A program made the translations under genes and the position numbers. From contig CM069770.1 in assembly GCA_036169595.1 (NCBI GenBank), positions 692,001-756,000 of the forward strand: 64,000 nt of DNA, given 5' to 3'. How positions within the stretch are numbered: position 1 is the first letter of the stretch; every line of letters begins with the position of its first letter. Positions 52,501 through 63,221 of this stretch are shown piece by piece. The notes under the pieces were generated by a model. The model worked only from the letters and a program-made list of their open reading frames with translations. It made no database searches and was not told the DNA's origin. This DNA is from Dictyostelium firmibasis. Lineage: Eukaryota > Evosea > Eumycetozoa > Dictyosteliales > Dictyosteliaceae.

Positions 52501-53120
52501 TTCAATTAACTAATATTTGAAATAAAATGGATTAAATAATTTGGATAAATAAAAAATTGTTGGTTGGACTTGGATCGTTGAATTTAAATGGATAATCTAA
52601 AAGTTGGATAAGGTAAAACACTTAAATTTATCATTGCGAATCTCTTTTTCAATTGATTTTTATTATTTTTATTATAATAATTATTTTTATTCTTAAATCA
52701 TTAATCCCTCTCACTCTTTTGGTATCTATAAACAATACATAGCAAGCTATTAAGAATAAATATAATATACATTTCAATTCTCTCTTTCTTGATCTTTTTT
52801 TAATAAATTTAAATCAAAATTATTCAATCTATAATATAATTCAACTATCACTTTTTCTTTTTGATCATATATTTTATTAAATAATATCTTATTCTACCTC
52901 TATCGTTTCCTTATTATTTATTTTATGATTGACATTGATTCTTTTCAATAATAATTTTTAAAATCATTTAATATGTTTAAATTATCTATTTTTGAATTTT
53001 TCTATAGTTGGTGTTGTTGTTATCATTTTAATTATATAATTAAATAAAAACTTATTATGGAAAACTTTCCGAAATAATCTTTCATTACAACTATCATTTT
53101 CTTTATTTATTCCTATTTAA
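52501..53120. other. Intergenic downstream of FNIP gene 5
   Basis: 52545-52630 (TTGTTGGTTGGACTTGGATC ... GGTAAAACACTTAAAT) resembles 63080-63160. 52990-53110 is the common FNIP 3' flank (TATCATTTTAATTATATAAT, CTTATTATGGAAAACTTTC). No gene. Confidence 0.55.
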
Positions 53121-54659
53121 TCATATTGATTCTGCTGATAATACTTGATTAAAACAATAACCAAATGTTAATGATTCAACACTTGATGGTATTGATCCTG
53201 CTGATAATACTTGATCAAAACAATAACCAAATGTTAATGATTTAACACTTGATGGTATTGATTCTTCTGATAATACTTGATTAAAACAATAACCAAATGT
53301 TAATGATTCAACACTTGATGGTATTGATCCTGCTGATAATACTTGATCAAAATGATAACCAAATGTTAATGATTTAACACTTGATGGTATTGATCCTGTT
53401 GATAACTCTTGATTAAAATCATAACCAAATGATAATGATTTAACACTTGATGGTATTGATTCTGCTGACAATACTTGATTAAAACAATAACCAAAAGTTA
53501 ATGATTCAACATTTGATGGTATTGATCCTGCTGATAATATTTGATCAAAATAATAACCAAATGTTAATGACTTAACACTTGATGGTATTGATCCTTCTGA
53601 TAATACTTGATTAAAACAATAACCAAATGTTAATGATGTAACACTTGATGGTATTGATTCTGCTGATAATACTTGATTAAAATCTCTGCCAAATGTTAAC
53701 GATTTAACACTTGATGGTATTGATCCTGCTGATAATACTTGATTAAAACGATCACCAAATGTTAATGATTCAACACTTGATGGTATTGATCCTGCTGATA
53801 ATACTTGATTAAAACGATAACCAAATGTTAATGATTCAACACTTGATGGTATTGATCCTGCTGATAATACTTGATTAAAACAATAACCAAATGTTAATGA
53901 TTCAACACTTGATGGTATTGATCCTGCTGATAATACTTGATCAAAACAATCACCAAATGTTAATGATTCGACACTTGATGGTATTGATCCTGCTGATAAT
54001 ACTTGATTAAAATCTCTGTCAAATGTTAACGATTTAACACTTGATGGTATTGATTCTGCTGATAATACTTGATTAAAATAATAACCAAATGTTAATGATT
54101 TAACACTTGATGGTATTGATCCTGCTGATAATACTTGATTAAAATCATAACCGAATGTTAATGATTCAACACTTGATGGAGTTAATCCTGATGATAATAC
54201 TTGATTAAAACAATAACCAAATGTTAATGATTTAACACTTGATGGTATTGATCCTGCTGATAATGTTTGATTAAAACAATCACCAAATGTTAATGATTTA
54301 ACACTTGATGGTATTGATCCTGCTGATAATACTTGATTAAAATATCTGCCAAATGTTAATGTTTCAACACTTGATGGTATTAATCCTTCTGATAATACTT
54401 GATTAAAATTATTACCAAATGTTAATGATTCGACACTTGATGGAATATCACCTAAATAAATATCTTCATTTGAAAAGTAATATAATTTTTTTATATAATC
54501 TCTATACTTTGAATTTAATAATTGTTCTTTTTTATATATTTTTATTTTGAAATTTTTATTTAAACAATAAAGTTGTTGTAAAATAATATTTTTTAAAACA
54601 ATATTTCTCCATATTCTAAAAAGAAATATATCCCCTCCATTATTTATTTTAACATCCAT
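53121..54659 (-). CDS. FNIP repeat-containing protein 5 (20 repeats, C-terminus truncated)
   Basis: 512 residues: head MDVKINNGGDIFLFRIWRN..., 20 units of exactly 66 bp, then FGYCFNQVLSAESI and a stop. Compared with genes 1 and 4, the bases coding for most of PSSVESVNI are missing, so the reading ends in TCA ATA TGA. The junction falls in the ATA shared by both sides, which suggests a short-homology deletion. The reading frame is otherwise perfect. It is preceded 130 bp upstream by a full copy of the small 105-residue ORF. Most units are of the FGYCFNQ and FGDRFNQ kinds, indicating recent internal unit spread. Confidence 0.9.
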   Translation of the reverse strand: MDVKINNGGDIFLFRIWRNIVLKNIILQQLYCLNKNFKIKIYKKEQLLNSKYRDYIKKLYYFSNEDIYLGDIPSSVESLTFGNNFNQVLSEGLIPSSVETLTFGRYFNQVLSAGSIPSSVKSLTFGDCFNQTLSAGSIPSSVKSLTFGYCFNQVLSSGLTPSSVESLTFGYDFNQVLSAGSIPSSVKSLTFGYYFNQVLSAESIPSSVKSLTFDRDFNQVLSAGSIPSSVESLTFGDCFDQVLSAGSIPSSVESLTFGYCFNQVLSAGSIPSSVESLTFGYRFNQVLSAGSIPSSVESLTFGDRFNQVLSAGSIPSSVKSLTFGRDFNQVLSAESIPSSVTSLTFGYCFNQVLSEGSIPSSVKSLTFGYYFDQILSAGSIPSNVESLTFGYCFNQVLSAESIPSSVKSLSFGYDFNQELSTGSIPSSVKSLTFGYHFDQVLSAGSIPSSVESLTFGYCFNQVLSEESIPSSVKSLTFGYCFDQVLSAGSIPSSVESLTFGYCFNQVLSAESI

Positions 54660-54789
54660 CGTATCTTTATTTTTTTAAAATATAATATTTAGTGTTAGGC
54701 TTCAAAAAAACTTTTCTAATTTCAGGTACCCATTTTTTTAGAAAAAAAGGTTTTATAAATACACAAAAATAGTGTCAATAAAGGAGTGT

Positions 54790-55107
54790 TTACCTACATT
54801 GCTTTTTAAGTTGGAATGGTAGTTTTTCACCTATTTTTACTTTATATTGATGTGTACTCTTCAAATAAGATGGAATCCAATCTCTAAAATCATCATACCT
54901 AACTGTAAATCTTTGATTGTTATATAATTCTTTAAAATTGTCAATTTGTTCTTCAACACCTTTACAATACTCTAACTTTTCCATAATCCATTTTTTTATT
55001 GGATAAAATTTTTCAGATTTACTTTTTTTACTAACACATGACTCGATTTCACTTTCATTTTTTCTTTTTTTATTACTATCACTGCTATTATTATCATTAT
55101 TGAACAT
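54790..55107 (-). CDS. Small basic ORF preceding FNIP gene 5 (105 aa)
   Basis: Same length and start (MFNNDNNSSDSNKKRKNE) as 11649-11966 with about a dozen substitutions, and the same ending QLKKQCR followed by the GTAAACACTCCTTTATTGAC block. The spacing to the FNIP start is 130 bp here and 257 bp in the other copy. The ends of the spacer are conserved while the middle differs, as expected of an intron or of a compact promoter. Nuclear-type Lys/Arg clusters are kept. Confidence 0.65.
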   Translation of the reverse strand: MFNNDNNSSDSNKKRKNESEIESCVSKKSKSEKFYPIKKWIMEKLEYCKGVEEQIDNFKELYNNQRFTVRYDDFRDWIPSYLKSTHQYKVKIGEKLPFQLKKQCR

Positions 55108-55570
55108 TTTGAATAAATTATATATGCATATATAAAAATAAAATGAAATGTGAAAAAAAAAAAAAAAAAAAAATTAAAAAAAAAAAAAAAATTAAACTTA
55201 AATTTTAAAATTTTTTTTGGAAGACATTAAAGTCATGAATCATTCCCATCAACAAATCAAAAACTCTAAAAAAATTTTTCTAACTTGAAAAAAATAATAT
55301 ATTAAGAAAGTGTAAAATAAATTTGATTTTTTTTTTATTAATTGGGTTTTTTTTTTCAACGGGCCAATTAAAAAACAAAAAAAATAATAAAAAAAAAAAA
55401 AAAAAAACAAATCATCTCATTTTTCACCCAAAAAAATATCTTTTTATTTATTTATTTATTTTTTGTTTTTTTTATTTTTTATTCTTTGAAAAAAAAAACA
55501 CAATGATTTCCATCTTAAAATAATAATTAATATTTATTCTCTTCGTATTACTTCATAAACTCAATCTATC

Positions 55571-55608
<38 letters not shown>

Positions 55609-55677
55609 TGGTTTACTTATTTATCTTTTCAAATTTTATTTAATTTCTTTATTAATTTGTGATGTATTTATTTGAAA
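55108..55677. other. Intergenic upstream of the small ORF
   Basis: 55270-55315 (TTTCTAACTTGAAAAAAATA, TATTAAGAAAGTG) matches 11515-11550 but in opposite orientation relative to the ORF. 55236-55261 (ATGAATCATTCCCATCAACA) is an inverted copy of part of the small gene at 55678-55963. The rest is A/T runs. Confidence 0.5.
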
Positions 55678-55963
55678 TTAAATATATGGTATTGTTTTTG
55701 TTACTGGTCTTTGATTTGTTGATGGGAATGATTCATACCTACTTATATCAGTTTCAACTACAATTGAATTTGTATAATTAACATTTAATTTTGAATTAAA
55801 AAATGAAGATAAAGTAGTTTTTTCAATATTAAATATTTTTTTTGATGAAATGATTGAATCTTTATTTTTATAAAATTTTTAAAAAAAGAGAGAATTAGAA
55901 TTTTTTTTTTTTTTTAAATTTAATTTCCTAATATATTAAAATATTCATACCTAAAATAGTCAT
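55678..55963 (-). CDS. Small two-exon protein (MTIL family), 64 aa
   Basis: Exon 1 is 55963-55951 (MTIL plus G, GTATGA donor), exon 2 is 55859-55678 (AAAG acceptor), giving MTILDSIISSKKIFNIEK..., a polar middle (SFFNSKLNVNYTNSIVVETD) and the end RPVTKTIPYI. Exon sizes and phase equal those of the gene at 41248-41534, and sequence similarity is limited to MTI[FL]xSII and the C-terminal YI. The second exon is duplicated almost unchanged at 63403-63222. Function is unknown. Confidence 0.68.
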
Positions 55964-56010
55964 TTTAATAATTTTTTTCACTTTTGATTTTATAAAAAAA
56001 AAAAAAAAAA

Positions 56011-56468
56011 TGAAAATATTTATATTAATTTTGTTAATGTTTTATTTTCTTTTTTTATTTTTTTATTTTTTTATTTTTTTTTTTTATAAAATCAATATAA
56101 ATTATTTAAATACAGGCATGAACAAAATAAATATATTTAAACACAGAATTCAATATCAATATTGTAACATCAAAAATATTCATTGATTTTAGTAAAATAT
56201 ATGTAACTTTTTATTATTATTATTATTTTATAAAGGAAAATAAAAAAAGTATAAATTTATTCAAATACACAAAGATTCAAACAAAACACAACCACTCACA
56301 CTTCCGAACCACTACCACTATTGCATTTAATAAATTTGTAAAAAATGGAATTTAAATTATTAAAAAAAAAATTAAAATAAACACTTAAAGGTACAATGTC
56401 AAAAAGTTAATCATATACTGAACAAAAGAATGAAAATTTATATAAACTATATTACACCAATAACAAAA

Positions 56469-56475
<7 letters not shown>
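56011..56475 (+). repeat. Direct repeat A (left), possible degenerate LTR
   Basis: Matches 58244-58674 over its whole length in the same orientation: TTTTGTTAATGTTTTATTTTC, AATCAATATAAATT, GCATGAACAAAATAAATA, ATTGATTTTAGTAAAATATA, CACAAAGATTCAAACAAAAC and CCAATAACAAAATAAAT. Both copies begin with TGAA and their similarity ends shortly after AATAACA, so a TG...CA long terminal repeat is possible. Segmental duplication is the alternative. Confidence 0.7.
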
Positions 56476-56516
<41 letters not shown>

Positions 56517-56734
56517 TTAATAAGTTAGATATCATTGAATTTATGAAAATGATGATTATTATTTATTGAGATGCATTCAATACAACACAAAATGTCTTTT
56601 TTTTTTTGGCTGTGGTTCACAAAATATTTAATGAGGGTGCAAATGTTAAGTTAAAATGCATTCAATACAACATTAAAAATTTTTTTTTTTTTTTTTTTAG
56701 AAAATTTATTTTAATTTTATTTAACTTAAAATTG

Positions 56735-57055
56735 TACCCTGTGTGATCATGAGAGGACAGTTCATGATTGTGATCCATCATTGAGTTGTAAAATTGGAAA
56801 ACACAAAAAAAATAACCAAATTTGTTTGTGTTATTTGTGGACATTCAATGTCAACAAAACAAAGACTTGATACCCACACAATCCGATGCAATAAAAAGAA
56901 AAAAAACCAGTTGTAACACCAGAAAACGATTTGGCATCACCACAGATTATGTTGAAATTTAAATGGCGCCCAAAAAAAAAAGAGTTTATGAAATTTGTTA
57001 CAACTTGGGAATTTGAAAAAATTGGAGATAGAAACGGTGAATTCACAATTAATTA
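56735..57055 (+). pseudogene. Zinc-finger-like coding relic
   Basis: CVICGHSMSTKQRLDTHTIR followed by CNKKKKN (56827-56917) is a C2HC-type finger. Another frame just upstream reads CDHERTVHDCDPSLSCKIGK. Downstream, PENDLASPQIMLKFKWRPKK and EFMKFVTTWEFEKIGDRNGE are protein-like. The frames are not continuous. The family is not identified and may belong to the neighbouring mobile-element debris. Confidence 0.45.
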
Positions 57056-57154
57056 ATTAATCCAATTGTTTTAAAGACAAATAATAAAATTGCAATTACA
57101 CCAATTTATAAAAAGTATAAATTGAAAAAATAAATAAATAAAATAAAAGAATAA

Positions 57155-57395
57155 ATAAAATAGAAGCAATCAAGAGATGGACAGTACCCAAGAAGGTTGA
57201 AGAGGTACAATCTTTTTTAGGTTTGGTCAATTTTTATAGGAAATTTATTAAGGATATAGCAGTATTGGAGAGACCATTAATTCTTACTTGTATCTTTTGA
57301 AATAACATTCTTAACGTTTAAAAAAGCTCGTATCCTATCTTCAGTCATCTTGAATGGCTCATTTTTCTTTAATAGTTGATATGTGTAAAAAAAGT
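57155..57395. mobile_element. Ty3/gypsy LTR-retrotransposon fossil (pol fragment)
   Basis: The + strand 57160-57290 encodes IKRWTVPKKVEEVQSFLGLV and NFYRKFIKDIAVLERPL, the region just after the reverse transcriptase core of Ty3/gypsy elements (Skipper-like in this genome). The adjoining 57295-57395 carries a related-looking piece (FKMTEDRIRAFLNVKNVI) on the opposite strand. It is a short, broken and rearranged remnant, far from a whole element. It lies between the direct repeats at 56011 and 58244. Confidence 0.75.
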
Positions 57396-58041
57396 AAAAA
57401 TAAAAATAAAAAATAAAAAAATATTATTTTTATTTTTTGAAATTTTCCCAAACACACACCACATTCAAAAATCACGTTCGTGAAACAGGATTTAACAGAT
57501 ACTCCCTGGCACAACTTCTGAAAACTGTACGGGCTAAGTGTGTGTTTATATATATTAAATACATTCTATTTTTTTAATAATATTAAAATATAAAAAAGTT
57601 TATTAATAATAATTATATCATAGTTTTTTTTTTTTTTGGGAATGTGTGGTTTTTTTTATAATTAAAAAAAAAAGTTTTTAATTTTTATTTTACTTATTTG
57701 TCATTCAATTTTATTTAAAAGGTAACATAATCTCAATTATAGTAATGTATTTTTTTAATTTTTTTTTCCCACATTCAAAGAAATGAAAAACAACAACAAC
57801 AACAACAACAACCATTAGTATTTACAAAAAAAAATATAAAAACATTTTAAATCTATAAAAAGATATTATATTTTTTTTTTAAAAAAAATATAATGAAATA
57901 CACAACTTAAAAATTTATTTATTAATTTTTTTTATTAAACATGTTTCAAAATTGTTTTAATAAAAAAAAAAAAAAAAAAAGAAAAAATTGGACGTTTTTA
58001 ATTATGAAATTTTTAAATTTCTCTTTGGTTTAATTAATTTT
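57396..58041. other. Non-coding debris between the direct repeats
   Basis: 57470-57540 is a GC-richer island (CACGTTCGTGAAACAGG ... GTACGGGCTAAGTGTGTG) with no assignment. 57640-57785 is bounded by GGGAATGTG / CACATTC, a weak inverted pair. 57790-57990 resembles 43680-44100. Confidence 0.45.
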
Positions 58042-58083
58042 TTTATACACACAATAAAATGATTTAATTAAATAAATAAAATT

Positions 58084-58124
<41 letters not shown>

Positions 58125-58232
58125 GATGTGTTTATTTAAATTTACTTATTTATCTTTTTCAAATTTTATTTTTTTTTTATTTTTTTTTTTTGAATTTTAT
58201 TTATTTAAATAAATCATTTTATTGTGTGTATA
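58042..58232. repeat. Near-perfect 50-bp inverted repeat
   Basis: TTATACACACAATAAAATGA with following TTTAATTAAATAAATAAAATTC at 58042-58083 pairs with its reverse complement at about 58190-58232, one difference seen. The arms are separated by an A run and a short spacer. It would form a stable hairpin. Confidence 0.85.
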
Positions 58233-58243
58233 AAAAAAATAAA

Positions 58244-58674
58244 TGAATATCAATATTAATAATCTGTTAATGTTTTATTTTCGTTTATTATTTTTTTATT
58301 TTTTTTTATTTTTTTTATAAAATCAATATAAATTTTCAAATAATTTAAATATAAGCATGAACAAAATAAATATATATACACAGAATTCAATTTCAATACT
58401 GTAACATCAAAATATACATTGATTTTAGTAAAATGTATGTAACTTGTTAATATTATTATTATTTTAAAAAGGAAAATAAAAAGTATAAAATTATTCAAAT
58501 ACACAAAGATATTCAAACAACGCATAACCACTCACACTTCTGAACCACTCACCACTATTACATTTAATAAATTTGTAAACACATAAAGGAACAATGTCAA
58601 AAGTTAATCAGTATACCGAACAAAAGAATGAAAATTTATATAAACCATTTTACGCCAATAACAAAATAAATGTA
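58244..58674 (+). repeat. Direct repeat A (right), possible degenerate LTR
   Basis: Second copy of 56011-56475. Near its end an ATG at 58594 opens MSKVNQYTEQKNENLYKPFY before an A run. Confidence 0.7.
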
Positions 58675-59048
58675 AAAAAAAAAAAAAAAAAAAAAATTAG
58701 GTCCTCTATAATATTTTAATATTATATTGGATTTCATCTAGGGAACACCTAAAAAAAAAAAAAAATAGAACAAGAAAAAGAATTACAAGACCAAAGAAAA
58801 AAATAAAAGTGAAAAAAACAAATAAAATTATAAATATATTAAATTTAATTATATAAAATAAAAACCATTATTTTTAACAATACACACGACTCGTAAATGA
58901 AAAATATAGACACAATGCAATGTGCAATCAGGGAACTCAACGATATGATGAAAACGAACGTATATTCATTCATAAAATAAAAAACATAATCAAATATTCT
59001 CTTATATAAGAGTTATTAATTTATTATAAAATGAAATTTATTAAAATT
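58675..59048. other. Intergenic, unassigned
   Basis: Mixed short stretches (58698-58750, 58880-58970: CAATCAGGGAACTCAACG) between A runs. No ORF or RNA recognised. Confidence 0.4.
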
Positions 59049-59666
59049 TTAAACTTCATAAACATTATTAATTTCAATTTTAACTTTATTCAAGACCCTC
59101 TCTATAACATTTAAATGTTTCGGTAAAGAATCTTTATAAGTTTCTACTGTAAACACAATATCGTTAATAGATGCTTCATCTTCTCCATCATGTATGATTT
59201 GATTACGGTCATCTTTTAATTTTCTTATTTCGTGGAGATCGACTTGATGTTTATTTTTGGCATGATTAACAAACGTTATGTGTTTATTGAACTCGAATTT
59301 GAATATGCTCCATTTGAACAATTTTGAATTATTAGCTGTTTTGAATGATTATTCGAGTTCGGGTAATAATATGTTTTCAAGATAATAATTTACCATTGAT
59401 GAAGAACGTGCATAGGCAATTAATTGTTTTTTTTCCTCTGTTTTTTGTCATATAAAACTTTCTGATTGTAAAAGCTTGATGTTGTCTCTAAGACTGGCAA
59501 TGGATATATCTCTTTCTTCGTCCTTGACCAATAAATCAGCTACTGATGTTTTTAACTCTCCTATTTGTTTTTTTAAATTGGTGTTTTTATTTCTAAGACT
59601 ATCTATTTCAATTTTTAAACTGGTGTTTTCTACTAAACTCTTTATCTTATAACATTTCATTTTCAT
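59049..59666 (-). pseudogene. Coiled-coil protein with HEPN-like RN-x3-H motif, two in-frame stops
   Basis: One reading frame of 206 codons from ATG 59666 (MKMKCYKIKSLVENTSLKIE) is interrupted only by a TGA at about 59437 and a TAA at about 59342. The sequence between the stops is protein-like (KTEEKKQLIAYARSSSMVNY). The N-terminal 70 residues are a heptad coiled coil (LRNKNTNLKKQIGELK). The C-terminal part has HEIRKLKDDRNQIIHDGEDE, with the R-x4-H spacing seen in HEPN ribonuclease-type domains, then HLNVIERVLNKVKIEINNV. A 123-base intron (GTTTTA...CAG) would remove both stops and keep the frame, but its composition is coding-like, so a pseudogene is more likely. It lies next to, and in the direction of, the hAT transposase. 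Confidence 0.6.
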
Positions 59667-59810
59667 CTTTAATTCTTTTACAATATTATATTTTAAAAAA
59701 ATTTAAAGTGTAGGATTTGGTGGATTTTAAAAAAAACTAATAATTTTAAATCCTTCAAAAGGATAGAGAAGTAATTTTTTAATAATTTTTTTTTTTTTTT
59801 TTTAAAAAAA

Positions 59811-62228
59811 TTATAATGATTTTATTGTTTTTGATATTATTGAGGGAAGATTCCTTGACCACTCTTTGATTTGTTGTAATTGACCTATTCTTTCAGTTGA
59901 TAGTTTATTTCTCTTGTTATAAATCATATTATTCAAACCACTAAAGGTTCTTTCTATATCTATACTTGATGGAGATAAACTAAAAAGATCCCTAGCAATA
60001 GAACACAATACCGGGTAATTTCCTTCTTCACTACAACTCCTGAAAAAATCCAAGGGGTTTGAAGTATTACATACGGAATACTCTTTATAAAAACGTTGAA
60101 TCTCTTCAATGTTTGAGTACCTCTTAATATTTTGTTGTTTTGATGTTGAATATATTGGTACTAAAACTGGATTTAGACTTTTTCTTGAAGAACAATTATT
60201 GTTATTGTTTGGTTCACTCTTTTTATTATACAACTTTTCAATGGCTGAAATAAATGCTGATTCACTGATACCTAAAGATTCGCCATAATTTAACAAAAAC
60301 CTGATATCCAAAGCCATACATGCCAAAATATTTTTGTTGTTGTTAATTTTATATCGAATTTTAAATAATTTTCTTAAACAAAAGAATAAATTATTTGAAA
60401 ATTCTGGATATAAATTTTCAACCAACATATTTTCGACAGTTTCTATTGTTAATTCTACTATATATGGCATATAAGAAACCAAGCAATCTTGTTTTGATAA
60501 TATAACTACACATTCATTCAATAGATGAAAGAATTTGTAGATATATTTCAATTTATCCCAAAATCCATCTTCTTCATTAATAATATTGTTATCAACAAAG
60601 TACTGATTAACCAAAGTTTCAACATCGAGTAAATCACTAATAGTGAAAAAATGAGTAAGAAATCTTGTATTCGCAGGTAATCTTATCTTGAGTGATGGTT
60701 TTTTTTTTTTACTATTTTGTTGTTTAATTTCATTTAAGATAATTTTCATATTATTGTTGTATTCTGTTTGGGCTTTGATTTCTTTCTGAATTTGTGACTT
60801 TCTCAAAAGAACAGCAATATCTTTTACTTTTACAAAAATTGAACTCTCATCCAAATTATTATTAGCAAGTAATCTTGATTCAAACTTTGTTAAACGCTTT
60901 TCTTTTTTGTACATTTCAGAGAGTTCTGCCTTTTTATTGATTGATAATTTATTATTGAGCGACCCATTTTCACTTCCAGTTATTGCTATCCTGGTACACA
61001 AACCCTTTTTAACATGGACATCATTATTAGTACAAAATGCAGAGCCAACAATGTTAAGAAGGTGTGGTAAACAAGGGATAGAATCATCATCAACAACAAC
61101 ATTCTTTTCAATTAATCTTGTTGAGCCATATTTTAATCTCTTGTATTCAACATTGACAAGTTTAGATGCGGCAATACAGTTTGAGGCCGAATCACCAGTA
61201 ATACCAACCACTTCCGGGATATTTGATTCATAGATAACATTTGAAATTGTTGATGCGATAAAGTTGGCGTTTTTAGATTCTTCATAAGCATCAATCGAAG
61301 CCAAAATAGTTTTAACCTCGAAGCTATTTGAACAATTTCTAAATTTGGTACCATATATATTTAATCCATTACTTGTTAAGACGCTATCATGAATAACCGA
61401 ATTAGAACCATTTCGTAACTCAATAAAAACATTTTTCTTAATTTCTGGTGTCATTTTATCAAGAACTCCAGTAATTTTTTTTGACGATGGAACTGGAAAC
61501 TTTAAAGACTAAAAAAAAATAAATATTATAAATTTTATTTTAAAAGAAAAAAAAATTTAATAACTTACTGCATAACAAAGTTTGATGTAATCACTGTCAG
61601 CAAATGTGATTGGAAGATCTTCTTTTGATATAGCAATGGCCAAGTGGATCATACAAGTATCGGAATTAAAAGGAATTTGTAAAATATCATCATCATTATC
61701 TTTGACTTTATAAAATTGGTTAATCAATGTTTGGCCGCTCAATGGTTGAATTGGAGGTTCTAAATTTCTATCACGGTAATATTTTATACCCATTTCACAT
61801 TTACCTTTCCTTAAATGAGATATTAGATTGGAATGACCATTTGTGCAATTATATGGATCACCACTTTTATTGCATTTTGAATCCAAGCAATAATATAAAA
61901 CTTCACTCTTTAAATCTCTTGAATAGTAAGATGATACCTTAGATGCATTTTCATACTCTATACTACTTAATTTGCGTTTTTTATTTGTTGATAATGGAGT
62001 ACTAGTAAATGTATTGGTTAATGTTGGATTTGTTATTTTTTGTTGGCTTGAGGGTGATATTGGTTTTTTATGAAAATCATCAAGAGATTCACCTTGTTTT
62101 GGTGATTTATAATAGTTTTTTGTTGGTGATTTTATTGGTGATGAGTGCTCTAATGCAACAAAAAATGCAGAGTTTGAAACATTTTTGAAAGGTGATTGCT
62201 TTCTTGTTAATTTTTGGGGAGATAACAT
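59811..62228 (-). mobile_element. hAT-type transposase gene (DNA transposon or domesticated)
   Basis: Exon 1 is 62228-61569 and exon 2 is 61508-59811 (GTAAGT...TTTTAG, phase 0), giving 785 residues with no break. The N-terminal 90 residues are Ser/Pro/Lys-rich with a basic NKKRK. A BED-like zinc finger follows (LYYCLDSKCNKSG, NGHSNLISHLRKGKC). The catalytic region shows VIHDSVLTSNGLNIYG, VVGITGDSASNCIAASK (second Asp), CLPHLLNIVGSAFC (CxxH) and LPANTRFLTHFF (TRW region). The C-terminus is the hAT dimerisation domain: NPLDFFRSCSEEGNYPVLCS, SIDIERTFSGLNNMIYNKRN, KLSTERIGQLQQIKEWSRNL. It cuts and pastes DNA if active. I could not find terminal inverted repeats or an 8-bp target duplication. A rearranged fragment at 52243 shows that relatives were mobile or recombined here. 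Confidence 0.85.
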
Positions 62229-63221
62229 TATTATTGCCTATTTTATATATAAATGAAAGAAAAGAAAAAATGAAAGAAAAATGTTATTTAAAAATGGTTT
62301 TAAATATTAATTGCTATAAAAAATTTTTACATGTTTATATTTTAATTATCCGTTAGAAATATTTAAATATTTAAATATTTAATTCTTTTGGGGGTAGTAA
62401 AAAAATTACAAATATGTTAATATAAATAACTGTATCTTTTTTTTTTTTATTTTTTTATTTAAAAATATATTAAAAAGCATACCAACTAGGTGGTGAACAA
62501 ATTTACAAATTGTATTTTTTATAATTTTTGACAGTTAACAGAAAATAAATAAATAAATAAATAATAAAAAAAAAATTTTCATAATAATAAAAAAAAAAAA
62601 TATATTATCAATGGCGCCATTAAATATTTAAAAATTATGTTGTGAAAAAGAAATTTATTATTTTCAAAAAAAAAAAAAAAAAAAAAAAAATAAAAAATAA
62701 ATTATTGTCAAATATAACTTTTATTATAAAAATTTTGTTGTATATTACATTTTTTTTTGATAAAAAGTTGAATTCAGTGAAAACAAGCAAAAACACCTTT
62801 TATCTTGTTTTTTTGAGATTATTGCAAAAAAAAAAAAAAAAAATAAAAAAACATCACAAAAAAAAAAAATTTTCAACTTTTTTCATGATTTTTGCAGATT
62901 TTTTAATAAAAAAAAAATTGTTTTTTATTGTTAATATTAATTTATAATTTTTTTATTTTATAATTTTTTTTTTATATTTTGAAAATTTATTATTATTTGA
63001 GTTTGATATTAACAAAATCACTAATTAATATTGAAAAAAAAAATGGATTTTTTTAAAAAATAATTCGGATTAATAAATAAAATTGTTGGACGGACGAGGA
63101 TGGCTGAAAATTACACGGACCATCCAAAGGTCGGAATAGGTAAAACACTATTTAAATCTACTTATTTATCTTTTTCAAATTTTAATTAATTTCTTTTTTA
63201 TATGTATGTATTTATTTGAAA
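62229..63221. other. Intergenic mosaic of duplicated pieces
   Basis: 62478-62560 (TAGGTGGTGAACAAATTTAC ... TTTTTGACAGTTAACAG) recurs at 63659-63740. 62700-62820 is a copy of the ACTCAAAAAACAAGAT-family repeat (-). 63080-63160 resembles 52560-52630. 63150-63221 begins the copy of 55610-55677. No gene. Confidence 0.6.
62700..62820 (-). repeat. Dispersed repeat (ACTCAAAAAACAAGAT family), copy 4
   Basis: Reads as the reverse complement of 49070-49185: ATTGTCAAATATAACTTTTA, ATAAAAATTTTGTTG, TTGATAAAAAGTTGAATTCA and CTTGTTTTTTTGAGA. Confidence 0.7.

Noticed and set aside
57467-57550. Frame HVRETGFNRYSLAQLLKTVR
   Set aside because: Short isolated frame in a GC-richer island without start, neighbours or recognised family.
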